A DNA stretch of 64,000 nt, from contig NC_087385.1 of assembly GCF_963675165.1 (NCBI RefSeq), positions 268,501 to 332,500 on the forward strand, read 5' to 3'. Positions 1 through 9,406 of the stretch are shown here, in pieces. The translations under genes and the position numbers were made by a program. The notes below the pieces were generated by a model that saw nothing but the letters and a program-made list of their open reading frames with translations, was not told the DNA's origin and did not search any database. This DNA is from Halichondria panicea. Taxonomy: Eukaryota > Porifera > Demospongiae > Suberitida > Halichondriidae. Each line of letters starts with the position of its first letter. Within the stretch, counting starts at the first letter, position 1.

Positions 1-373
1 ATTCATGTTTAGCCCTCGTGTTAAAAAGTAAGCCTAGATTAAAACCGCGGAGATACACGGATGGTACTTCCGTTTCCAATCTCTCTTCTACTCTATCTAT
101 GATCTAATGTATACTTTTCAAATGATGTGTTTCGATCCAAATTTAGATGGAGCGATAATTTGTCATTTTTCAGCTTTGGACGGCTATCCATGGTGTGGCC
201 AAATTGGCAAATAGTTTTTATCGCTCAAAATAATACTTTGATGATATCATTTTGATTTTCTGAAAGTTTGGAAGAAGCTCTTTCAGATGGTATGCTCAAT
301 TTTCAAATTTACAACGGTCATAATTTGGGTTAGGTAGAGCTCTTGATCTGGCCGCTTTAACACCACTAAACAG
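1..373. other. No gene; decayed DnaJ-intron and transposon-end sequence
   Basis: No coding exon is recognisable. Positions 70-100 resemble one end of the inverted-repeat family that sits in DnaJ introns at 13.7, 23.7, 41.2 and 50.8 kb. Positions 120-360 resemble the intron before the DnaJ substrate-binding exon in other units, including an unoccupied copy (near 210) of the TA site that holds a MITE in units 1, 2, 5 and 6. The DnaJ exon expected here is absent. Confidence 0.5.
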
Positions 374-1140
374 TACAGCGGTTTTCAGAGTTCTTGCATT
401 TCAATATCTAGAGCGGAAGTACCTGTCACATGACACATTTAATTTCTAGTATCATTCCAAACCAAGTTTTCTCCAATAGAATGGATATGCATTAATCTGG
501 GAGACAATGGATCTAGGAAGGAGGCTTTGCAAGCCTTTGCACCACAGCTAGCTAAACTTATCCTTGACATTGTAAGCAGTTCAAGAGCTACTATTAGACA
601 GTAACCGGTATTAGTCACACAGGACTAGATGTCTGGAGCTACGTAAGACTGATTCTACTGTCCATATGACTCTCATTAGCTTGCAGCAACACAAAATGAG
701 CGGGCAGGCCGGGGAAAGCCACTTCAAACAGTTGTTTAATACTGGGATGCTCCACTCCTATCTTCTCTGAATAACTAGTAACAAGTATAGTGTACTGTGT
801 AGTCGATACATTTTACATGTCAGATTAAAAACAATTGCCTGACTCAGCAATATTAATGTATTTACAAGAATATCACATGACAGGTACCGTATAGCGTGTA
901 ATTTTCGTGGGGCAAAATATTCGTGGTTTTTGTGGTTGGAGGTCTGACCACGAATATTTTACCCACGAATGAAGCGACCTTGCCTACCTTTACCTGCAGT
1001 GCAAGCAGCATCCACGAAAATATTACCCACGAATAGTCTCAATATTGCTTAACCACGAATATTTTGTCCCCCGAAAATTACCCGCTATACGGTACTTCCG
1101 CTCTAGACATTGAGATGCAAGAACTCTGAAAACCTCTGTA
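374..1140. mobile_element. Non-autonomous inverted-repeat element carrying a nested MITE
   Basis: The left end (from 374, TACAGCGGTTTTCAG) and the reverse complement of the right end (to 1140) match over about 50 bp, including the core CTCTAGA/TCTAGAG, with a few mismatches. No transposase ORF lies between. A second element (885-1094) is inserted inside the right arm. Removing it extends the arm match to GGAAGTACCTGTCA. The superfamily is not assigned because no clear flanking target duplication is visible. Confidence 0.65.
885..1094. mobile_element. MITE with CCGTATAGCG ends and TA target duplication
   Basis: About 210 bp with terminal inverted repeats beginning CCGTATAGCG, flanked by TA on both sides. 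It is inserted in the right arm of the 374-1140 element; the left arm supplies the empty site with a single TA, so the duplication is TA. A TA target points to a Tc1/mariner-like transposase acting in trans (inference). Related copies lie at 7815-8013, 16064-16239, 32409-32646, 43238-43437, 53129-53327 and 60580-60817. Confidence 0.75.
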
Positions 1141-1320
1141 TGTTATTTCTATTTTCACTTCATGTGTATGTATTTATAGTCTTGTGGTCATGTGCAATAC
1201 TAACAGTGGTTGTGTTGTGTGGGCAGTATTGTACGTAGGTACATGTACAGTTGCTAAAAGCTACGAAAACTCTGCCAATCTAATTACAACATACTGAAAG
1301 TAGTATCAATTGAGTTTACA

Positions 1321-1321
<1 letters not shown>

Positions 1322-1406
<85 letters not shown>

Positions 1407-1414
1407 ATGTACAG

Positions 1415-1490
<76 letters not shown>
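1322..1490. repeat. (GT)n microsatellite before the DnaJ exon
   Basis: Two GT runs separated by a short unique stretch (about 1404-1419). The tract forms the 3' end of the intron before the DnaJ exon. The equivalent tract occurs in every unit with very different lengths. Long Cys-Val or Thr-His reading frames across it are artefacts. Confidence 0.95.
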
Positions 1491-1492
<2 letters not shown>

Positions 1493-1494
1493 AG

Positions 1495-1613
1495 GGTCTG
1501 GAGGGTGAGGGGATGCCAGTGTTTAGGAGGCCTCATGTCAAGGGTAACCTCTATGTTCAGTTCACCATCCAATTCCCTGACTCTGGTTTCCTGGAGGAGA
1601 GTCAACTATAAAG
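1495..1613 (+). pseudogene. Unit 0: DnaJ-A C-terminal-domain exon, broken
   Basis: This encodes the [13 protein letters not shown] segment that corresponds to the NEGMPIYRRP region of DNAJA1 substrate-binding domain II and ends EESQL. A two-base insertion before the donor (CTATAAAG where other units read CTAAAG) creates an in-frame stop. Just after the donor the sequence switches to the kelch-kinase exon of the opposite strand, so a deletion has fused a DnaJ intron to the kinase gene. This is a relic of unit 0. Confidence 0.8.
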
Positions 1614-1621
1614 GTATGCAG

Positions 1622-1942
1622 TCAATTCACGATCTTTTGTGGACAAATCTCGAATTTTTGAAGCTAATTCTCGATCTTTCTCTTGCAACTCTAGTTGGTG
1701 GTAACGTTGAGTGTCGTGCTCTCTCTGCTGTGCTGCTCGTAACTGTTGTTCCAGAGACCTGACCCGGTCTTGAGAGGAGTGGTCGCTGGTCTCACTGACT
1801 GATGAGGCACGAGCAGTTGCTTGTCTGATCCTCTTCTCACTCAGTCGCTGGGCGGAGCCTCTAGTGTCGTTGTGGGCCACATCCACGAGAGCCCACTTCC
1901 CAGCCGAGGGTCCAGCAACAGAAGCTGAGGGTCCAGTCAACT
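1622..1942 (-). pseudogene. Unit 0: truncated coiled-coil part of kelch-kinase exon 5
   Basis: From its acceptor (1943-1944) this matches the start of exon 5 in other copies (LTGPSASVAGPSAGKW) and continues into the charged coiled coil (QEKDREL heptads). It then stops at the deletion junction with the DnaJ intron. The entire kinase domain is missing. Together with the next exon it shows that a unit-0 kelch-kinase gene once existed. Confidence 0.85.
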
Positions 1943-2065
1943 CTGTAGGGGGGATTAAGGAACAAATGTAACAGTATATGCATTCAGAGTCATTGACACA
2001 TGTATTGTGTGTACTTGTCTATCAGACAATAGTTGCCATGGCTACATGTACTAGTAGCTGCTCAC

Positions 2066-2213
2066 CAAATCTCAGTATGGTGGTCTCAGCAATGACATCC
2101 ACCCCCACCTTCTGCAGGCCTCCAAACACGAGGACCTCAGTGAGTCCTGGTCCCAGACTGGTGGCAGTGATGGAGTGGTAGTAACGTGGTGTCATTGACT
2201 CAGGAGGTGTCAC
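2066..2213 (-). pseudogene. Unit 0: kelch blade 6 exon
   Basis: It encodes the blade with VTPPESMTPRYYHS and VLVFGG followed by LQKVGVDVIAE, a loop sequence found in no other unit. The donor after AGATTTG and the acceptor CCTCCAG are preserved. Upstream (higher coordinates) the sequence breaks at about 2225 into DnaJ intron sequence, so blades 1-5 are absent. Intact as an exon but orphaned. Confidence 0.85.
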
Positions 2214-2408
2214 CTGGAGGCACAAAAAATAATGAATAATAAAAAACTAAATTGAGCATTCCGTGTTGAGTGTACGGTAAGATGGCGAGAGAAAAGCCAA
2301 CATCCCCCAACTATACCTTTTGTATATTCTCTCAAAACACACACACACACACATACCCACACACACACACACACCACACACACACACACACCACACACAC
2401 ACACACAG

Positions 2409-2601
2409 GAGTTGGAGTGTCTCTTGCCCACAGGACCTGGCCCCACTAGCACTGGACCCAGAGGCAGAGGAAGTGGATATGATAGAGAGTAAGGGGACGA
2501 GGGGAGTGGGGGGGGCACAAGGAGGTGGAGCCATATACGATAAAGATGAGGAGGATAAAGGAGTGGGCAGGGCACAGAGGGTGGGCTGCTCTCAACAGTG
2601 A
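2409..2601 (+). pseudogene. Unit 0: last DnaJ-A exon, frameshifted
   Basis: Preceded by a (CA)n tract ending in an AG acceptor. It starts ELECLLPTGP, equivalent to the LLEKLLPER region of DNAJA1. An extra base (GGCCCCAC where the intact copies at 35.5, 44.8 and 63.6 kb read GACCCAC) shifts the frame. In the original frame the acidic tail ends GCSQQ-stop, a CaaX-like prenylation motif comparable to the C-terminal CQTS of DNAJA1. A cryptic acceptor at CTGCCCACAG could bypass the shift, but that is speculative. Confidence 0.8.
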
Positions 2602-2898
2602 CACTCTTAGGAACTCTATATTCATCGCTTTGATTGTATTTATGGACGGGTTTTGTGGTTACTGCTATTGTTCTAATTATGTGAATAACGTTTGCCCATA
2701 CCACTCATCATAATTATTGTGAACGGTAATATTGATTAGCATGAGACTGAGATAAAGTCAATAGTAATCATCATAATAGGAGAGTGCAAACACACACTAC
2801 AAAAGCCAAAGCTAAAAATAAAAATCATAAAGTAATTAAAAAATCAATATTCAATACAAAGACGGTACTAGATAGATAAGTGTTCACATTGTTCATAG
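2602..2898. other. Shared 3' flank of convergent genes
   Basis: This stretch between the DnaJ stop (plus) and the kinase stop (minus) is conserved in all units (9.1-9.4, 17.2-17.5, 26.8-27.2, 35.7-36.0, 45.0-45.3, 55.0-55.4 kb). It is AT-rich and contains AATAAA/ATAAAG-like signals on the plus strand. It probably holds both 3' UTRs and poly(A) sites. No other coding or RNA feature seen. Confidence 0.5.
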
Positions 2899-5800
2899 TT
2901 AAAAGGGTGCTATTTTGTTCAGTTCCACCATCACCTGTGCCATGCTGGGTCGATGGCTGGGCTCTCTCTCAATACAGCCGAGTATCAGCTCGTACACTGC
3001 AGGACGCTCTCTCTTGATTCTCTCAAACATCTCAGGGAAATTGTCTTGACTCGGAAATCGACTGGCAGTCACTTCAGCCAACACAATGCCGTAGCTGTAC
3101 ACGTCAATCTTGACAGTTTGTGGAGGAGGTCGTACAAGCGGTTGAGGGATGACTTCAGGAGGGGAGTAGATTATGGCCCCCTCTCCCATCGTATGAGCAT
3201 GCTGCAGGAAGTTGGCTGAGCCCAGGTCAGAGACCTTCCCCTTCCACTGGTGGTTGGGCATTCGCTGGAGGAGGACGTTGGGAGCACTCACATCACGGTG
3301 GATGATGGGATCGTAGCGCTGGTGCAGGTAGTCCAGAGCTAGGGCAATGTCCATGAAGATCGAGAGGCGGTTTCCTGGGTCCAGTTGATTCTCTTCGTAC
3401 GCTTGTCGAAGATTCATGTCCAGAAGCTCGGTGATGATGAGAGGAGGGGACTGGTCAAACACTGCCCCAATGAACTGCACCAGGTTGGGGTGTCGTACTT
3501 CAGCCAAGAGCCTCATTTCTCTCTGGAGTCTCTCCAGATTGCGAGGGTTGACAATGGCAGCAAAGAGTCGCTTGACGGCCACGCTCACTGTTCCCTCCAG
3601 CACCTCCCCCCATCCTCCAGTGCCAATCGTTCTCATCGTGATCACTCTGTTGGCCGGAATCCTCCACACCTCTGTGTTGTGTGCTGACAACTCTTTCGTC
3701 TTGCCTTCTAACTCCCTCTCTAAAGCTGTGATTCGAGCAGACAGGTCAGCTTCTCTTCTGTTGGCCTCAGCCAATTCTCGATCTTTCCCTTGTAAAAGTA
3801 ATTGTGTAGCTTGCTCTCTTTGCTCTGCCAGCTGTGCTCTTTCCTCCGCATCTCCATGACGACGGTTGGCCTCGGTCAATTCTCTAGCTTGTGTAGCTAA
3901 TTCTCGATCCTTCTCTTGCAACTGTAGTTGGTGGTGACGTTGAGTGTCGTGCTCTCTCTGCTCTGCTGCTCGTATCTGTTGTTCCAGAGCCCTCACCCGG
4001 TTTTGAGAGGAGTGGTCGCTGGTCTCACTGACTGATGAGGCACGAGCAGTTGCTTGTGTGATCCTCTTCTCTCTCAGTCGCTGGGCGGAGCCTCTAGTGT
4101 CGTTGTGGGCCACATCCACGAGAGCCCACTTCCCAGCCGAGGGTCCAGCAACAGACGCTGAGGGTCCAGTCAACTCTGTAGGGGGATTAAGGAACAAATG
4201 TAACAGTATATGCATTCAGAGTCATTGACACATGTATTGTGTGTACTTGTCTATCAGACAATAGTTGCCATGGCTACATGTACTAGTAGCTGCTCACCAA
4301 ATCTCAGTATGGTAGTCTCAGTAACAGTCATATAATCCTCCTGCTGGCCTCCAAACACGAGGACCTCAGTGAGTCCTGGTCCCAGACTGGTGGCAGTGAT
4401 GGAGTGGAAGCAACGTGGTGTCATTGACTCAGGAGGTGTCACCTGGAGGCACAAAAAATAATGCTCTGATAAATAAATGTTGAGTGTACAGTAGTACTGT
4501 GTATTCTGAACAGATCATCAGATAATCCATGTACTGTATGAAATAAATATAACATTACAACACGAGGAATCTCAAGGCTATGTGTTTTATATTACAGTGA
4601 CCCTTTACCAAATTATGCCTCGAGGCTACGCGACCGTGTACGGAAGGGACTGTAAGACTTTTATTACATGCTTGTAACCTTGACAACGTGATATAATACA
4701 GTAAAGGTGTGTGTACATAGCACAAGTATTTAACATCCTCCTAGACTTCAAAGTTATTTACTCTTGTAAATGAACGTCTCGTATCTCTTTATTACGTCCA
4801 TTTATTACACGTACACTAACAGTTTATAATAAGACAAGACTCACCTCTGTCCACTGGACAGTGTCTACATCCAGTATCCATGTGTCCCCCAGTACCTTGT
4901 TGCCATCATCCACTCCTCCGTACACCAGTAGTTGAGGGTGGTCCTGGCCATAGTTGAGACAACAGGCAGCATGGACTGCCCTCTCCACTGGCCATGGCTC
5001 TCCCTGTACTGGCTTCACCTTAGTGACCTCCTACACACAGTGAACACACAGTATTGTGCATTTCAATGTGGCAGTACTAATTCCAACTCACCATGGTCCT
5101 GAAGTCAAACAAGTAGACTTCATTGAGCCTACCACGACGACCAGATTGGATCCCTCCAAAGAGGACTGCCCTGTGCTGGGCCACCATGGTGAAGGTGAAG
5201 CCAGCACAGGGAGGAGGTCTCTCTCCTCTGAGCTCAGGGGACGACCAGACACCTGAAAGTGGGGGTGGGGCAATTTAGAGAATGGTACAATGTTACATCA
5301 TCCTTATAACATTGATTGATATGAAAGTGAACATGGTTTCCTATGTGAGTGAGGGTGGGACTCCGCCCACCAGTAGCTAGATACCCTATAAGTGTATGCA
5401 ATGAAAACATACAGTGTATGCAATGAAAACATACAGTGAATGTGCACGTTGAAAAAATTTACCATTTTGTGTGTCAAAGAAATGAAACTCGTTTGTGTAT
5501 CCACTGGTGAATGTTGATCCTGGTTGTGTGGTGCCCTCAATACCGAGTCCTCCAAAGCAGCACAGAGTTCTCTCATTCACACGGACAAGTCCACAGCCAG
5601 CTTTTTTCATAGGTTGACTACCAGAGGTTTGAACTTTGGTCCACTGGAGAGTGTCCAGATCAAGCTTGCTCATGTCATTGACGTAAGAAGACCCATCACT
5701 ACCACCAAAGGTGTACAGGCAACGACTTACACAAACAGAGCAACCAGCATACTCTCCAGGGGGTAGAGGTCCAGTGGTGGGCAAGAGGCTCCACAGCTCA

Positions 5801-5928
5801 GTGCTTGGATCATACACAGCAATGATGTTAGACCCCTTTCCTGGACCCCACCCCCTCCACATGTAATGGCGTCCGTCAACTGCAGAGAATTAGCCATAAC
5901 GAGGTGATGGTTCAACTGGAGCATCCAT
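2899..5928 (-). pseudogene. Kelch-coiled coil-TKL kinase, copy 1 (early nonsense codon)
   Basis: Five exons read downward: 5928-5463 (kelch blades 1-3), 5252-5092 (blade 4), 5027-4845 (blade 5), 4442-4298 (blade 6) and 4175-2899 (coiled coil and kinase). All junctions keep phase with GT-AG borders. The kinase has the glycine loop GTGGWGEV, VAVKRL, HRDVSAPN, DLGSAN, SPPEV and DVYSYG; these are tyrosine-kinase-like motifs with Ser in place of the usual catalytic-loop Lys/Ala and DLG for DFG. Codon 13 is TAA (5892-5890, YG-stop-FS where other copies have YGQFS), so translation from MDAPVEP ends at once. Downstream exons are open, and initiation at the later MWRGWG methionine would lose part of blade 1. 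The C-lobe (PQPLVRPPPQTVK, FPSQDNFPEMFERIK) differs from all other copies. Confidence 0.85.
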
Positions 5929-5968
5929 TACCTGCACAGGAGTGATCATGAGACAGTGTTTATGCCAT

Positions 5969-5999
<31 letters not shown>

Positions 6000-6125
6000 A
6001 TTGGTTGAGCCTGGACTGAGATTATGCATGCTAGCTATAGGACCTAACCAGATCAACAACCATCACATGACTGACATGAACTCTGTATATCTATAGCAGC
6101 AATGAGACACAGCATTTCAACTTAC

Positions 6126-6215
6126 AAGTCATGGACAGTAGAACACTCCCTCAGAGATATCAGAGAGCTGCTATTGTTGTTGGAGTTCTGTTGATCTTGC
6201 ATACCAGCCATGTGA
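6126..6215 (-). other. Possible 5' non-coding exon of the kelch-kinase gene
   Basis: On the minus strand a good donor (CATGACTT|GTAAGT) follows a short frame starting MQDQQNSNNNSSS. Splicing to exon 1 of the kelch gene gives TTG-TAA, so the frame closes after about 26 codons. That fits a short upstream ORF in a 5' UTR rather than a protein N-terminus. The block is conserved in units 1, 2, 3, 5 and 6 (12.65, 20.7, 39.2 and 49.9 kb). A GC-box-like GGGGGCGTGG and a YY1-like GCCATTTT lie just upstream in several units. No transcript data, so low confidence. Confidence 0.3.
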
Positions 6216-6807
6216 CCCACTATTGCAAAGGTTATGAGGAGCCCACTCCCAAAATGGCTGGAGGAGGTGTAGAGATCTGAAGGTTGTCTAGCGCTGCAGG
6301 AGTAGGTGAGTGTAACTAGGAATACTAGGAATATTGCACATACAGCTTATACCCATAGTCCTGTCAATGGGCAATATTATAGGTCTAGGTCTAGTCTAGT
6401 TGCAGAGCATGTCGTACAATGTGTAAAGATTGCTCATGACAGTGTGTGTATTTATCATTGTGTAGAGGAGATGTGTTTGTTGAGTGGGAGCATCCTCCGT
6501 CACCACCACTCTCCAGTATCCATGGAGATGACACTATCCTCTTTGAGCTCCTGAGAACTCAACAACATTCAACAGTTGACGACAATCGACGATGCAATTA
6601 CGTTAGAATCCAGCCATGCATGACATGTGCACAGACTGTGGGGGGTCTGGTATCAAGGTGACCCACCGCCCACTCGGCCCCGGCATGATGCAGCAGATAC
6701 AGAGCGTGTGCACAGACTGTGGGGGGTCTGGTGATTACATAAGAGACAAGGACAAGTGCAAGAAATGCAAAGGAAAGCGTCTCGTGGAAATCAACCACAA
6801 ACAAGAG

Positions 6808-7295
6808 GTATGAGAATAATTAGAGCACTGCTGTTAGTGAGTCTATGCCAGCCACAATCACTTAGAGACTCTTTCCACTGGAATAATTAATATGGGCTAT
6901 AGTCAATTAAATTTGGTCCAAGGGATAAATCTAAACAGCCATAATTATTTAGTTCCGGTGACCCAATTTCAGTAACTTTGTGGTATCTTAGTTGGCCGGA
7001 GTCCATCCAACACTACTCTCATGGTTGGGTATCAGTACAGTAATTTTGTTCCACTACAAGAAATTTGCAGATTGCTGCGTTCAAGTGGGAAACCTTACAG
7101 TTCAACTTAGCTGACAAGGCGAGCTGGGTCACTCATAAAATGCAGAAACAGCTCCTGCTGGACATCAGGCCTTTTAAATGATCAATCCAAAATTTAGATG
7201 GGGCAATAATTTGTCATTTTTGGCCTTGGACTACTATGGGCTATTATCCATGGTGTGGTCAAATTGGCAAATACTTTTATCTTCACATCTGGCAG
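6808..7295. other. DnaJ intron with unit-specific sequence
   Basis: The first 150 bp match the intron start of other units. About 6950-7170 is found only here and replaces the stretch that carries the micro-exon and the inverted-repeat elements elsewhere. No coding potential seen. Confidence 0.5.
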
Positions 7296-7814
7296 CAGCT
7301 GGATCACACCGACTACAGGAGAGTCGACTGTGACCTGTTTGTGGAGAAGAGCATCAGTTTAAAGGAGACCTTGTGTGGCTTCACTTGCACTCTGTACCCC
7401 CTGGACGGGAGGAACGTGGGTGTGTCCAGGTCACCAGGAGCAGTGCTGTCACCAGGTGAGTAGGTGGCTGGTAGGAGGAGGATTGTGTATAGGGCTGCCT
7501 TTGAGAGGAGTGTACATACAAGCTATTATAGTGTGTCCCAGCCTTACAAGCTGAGGGGACATGTGTTAGGGTTAGGTACCTTAGGACTGTTGATCTGGCA
7601 GCTTTAACAAGACTTAGGCTATTTATTATCAAGGGCGTATACACCCTTGTTATTATCCATGAGAACCAAAGCAACTGAATTGAAAGTGATAGCTAAGAGT
7701 ACCAGTGTGAAGGAGGGAGGTTCATTGAGGTGTACTGGCATGGCTGTCTTATATATAGTGACATCCTTCTTGTTCTTCAATACACTGTAGAGGTGGTGTG
7801 GCCAAATTGGCAAA

Positions 7815-8013
7815 TACCGTATAGCGGATATTTCGAGGGTATAAATGTTCGTGGTTTTCGCTGATCAAGCATCTACCGCGAACATTTATTCCCACGAATT
7901 TAATATCGCACGCATACACGCTGCAGAAAGACTGCTATTCTGAATTCCCGAAAACCTTTCTAACGGTCAATCCGCGAAAGTGTATACCCTCGAAATATAC
8001 CCGCTATACGGTA
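7815..8013. mobile_element. TA-flanked MITE in DnaJ intron
   Basis: About 199 bp with long inverted ends (CCGTATAGCGGATATTTCG at the left, its complement at the right) and TA on each side. The same insertion occurs in units 2, 5 and 6, so it predates those duplications. The empty sites near 210 and 42430 show a single TA. Confidence 0.8.
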
Positions 8014-8322
8014 GTTTTATCACTCAAATATGAACTTTGATGATATCATGTTAGAGAAGAAGCTCTTTCAAATGCTTAATTCCCAAATTTGGAACGGGTC
8101 ATAATTAGGGTTAGGTATAGGACTTTTGATCTTGTTATTTCTATTTTCACTTCATATGTATGTCTTGTGGTCATGTGCAATACTAACAGTGGTTGTGTTG
8201 TGGTGGCAGTATTGTACGTAGTACATGTACAGTTGCTAAAAACTCCGAAAACTCTGTCAATCTAATTACAACATACTGAAAGTAGTATCAATTGAGTTTA
8301 CAATGTGTGTGTACATGTACAG

Positions 8323-8325
<3 letters not shown>

Positions 8326-8418
<93 letters not shown>

Positions 8419-8419
8419 T

Positions 8420-8516
<97 letters not shown>
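8326..8516. repeat. (GT)n microsatellite, unit 1
   Basis: About 190 bp of GT with two GGTG interruptions near 8410-8422, ending at the acceptor of the GLEGEGMP exon. A matching (CA)n tract (about 8826-8918) precedes the last DnaJ exon. The two tracts are mutually inverted. Confidence 0.95.
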
Positions 8517-8518
<2 letters not shown>

Positions 8519-8864
8519 AGGGTCTGGAGGGTGAGGGGATGCCAGTGTTCAGGAGGCCTCATGTCAAGGGCAACCAGTTCACCATCCAATTCCCTGACTC
8601 TGGTTTCCTGGAGGAGAGTCAACTAAAGGTATGCAGTGGCTATAATCATGTGATATGTGTGTGCAGTGTAGGCAGCCTCTCAATACACAGGCCTCCACTG
8701 TATACATGCAATATCTTTATGCTGTACTACCTTGTCTTCTATAATTAAGGTGTCTTTGTGAAGTAGTTGGTATACTGATCCAATACACAGGCCCCCACTG
8801 TATAGCAATGTACTCTACCCCCCCCCACACACACACACACGCACACCACCCACACACATACACA

Positions 8865-8919
<55 letters not shown>

Positions 8920-9406
8920 AGTTGGAGTGTCTCCTGTCCACAGGACCTGGCCCCACCAGCACTGGACCCAGAGGCAGAGGAAATGGATATGATAGAGAGT
9001 GAGGGGACGAGGGGAGTGAGCGGGGCACAAGGGGGTGGAGCCATATACGATGAAGATGAGGAGGATGAAGGAGTGGGCGGGGCACAGAGGGTGGGCTGCT
9101 CTCAACAGTGACACTCTTAGGAACTCTATATTCACCGCTTTGATTGTATTTATGGACTGGTTTTGTGGTTACTGCTATTGTTCTAATTATGTGAATAACG
9201 TTTGCCCATACCACTCATCATAATTATTGTGAACGGTAATATTGATTAGCATGAGACTGAGATAAAGTCAATAGTAATCATCATAATAGGAGAGTGCAAA
9301 CACACACTACAAAAGCCAAAGCTATAAATAAAAATCATAAAGTAATTAAAATCAATATTCAATACAAAGACGGTGCTAGATAGACAAGTGTTCACATTGT
9401 TCATAG

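Larger units (their letters stand above)
6614..9111 (+). pseudogene. DnaJ-A C-terminal fragment, unit 1
   Basis: Exons: 6614-6807 (zinc fingers; two CTDCGGSG motifs and CKKCKGKR, equivalent to fingers 2-4 of DNAJA1, around HRPLGPGMMQQIQSV), 7296-7455 (substrate-binding segment QLDHTDYRRVD...LSPG), 8521-8628 (GLEGEGMP segment with a 9-nt in-frame deletion) and 8919-9111 (acidic tail). The J domain, G/F region and first finger are absent, and so is the 30-nt micro-exon present in units 2, 3, 5 and 6. The second exon is 5'-truncated against the full version at 42617. The last exon carries the +1 shift. The phase-1 end of 7455 does not match the phase-0 start of 8521. Homology is strong; a working co-chaperone is unlikely. 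Confidence 0.8.

Noticed and set aside
2953..3859. Plus-strand frames over the kinase exon (MAGLSLN..., MILFVRL..., MSRSSVM... and equivalents in each unit)
   Set aside because: Antisense shadows of the conserved kinase and coiled-coil exon; they recur only because the sense strand is conserved.
6463..6613. Plus-strand frame FVEWEHPPSPPLSSIHGDDT just before the zinc-finger exon
   Set aside because: Conserved in all units, but with no recognised family, and its frame does not continue into the zinc fingers (the TAG upstream is in their frame). Kept as possible 5' flank or intron.
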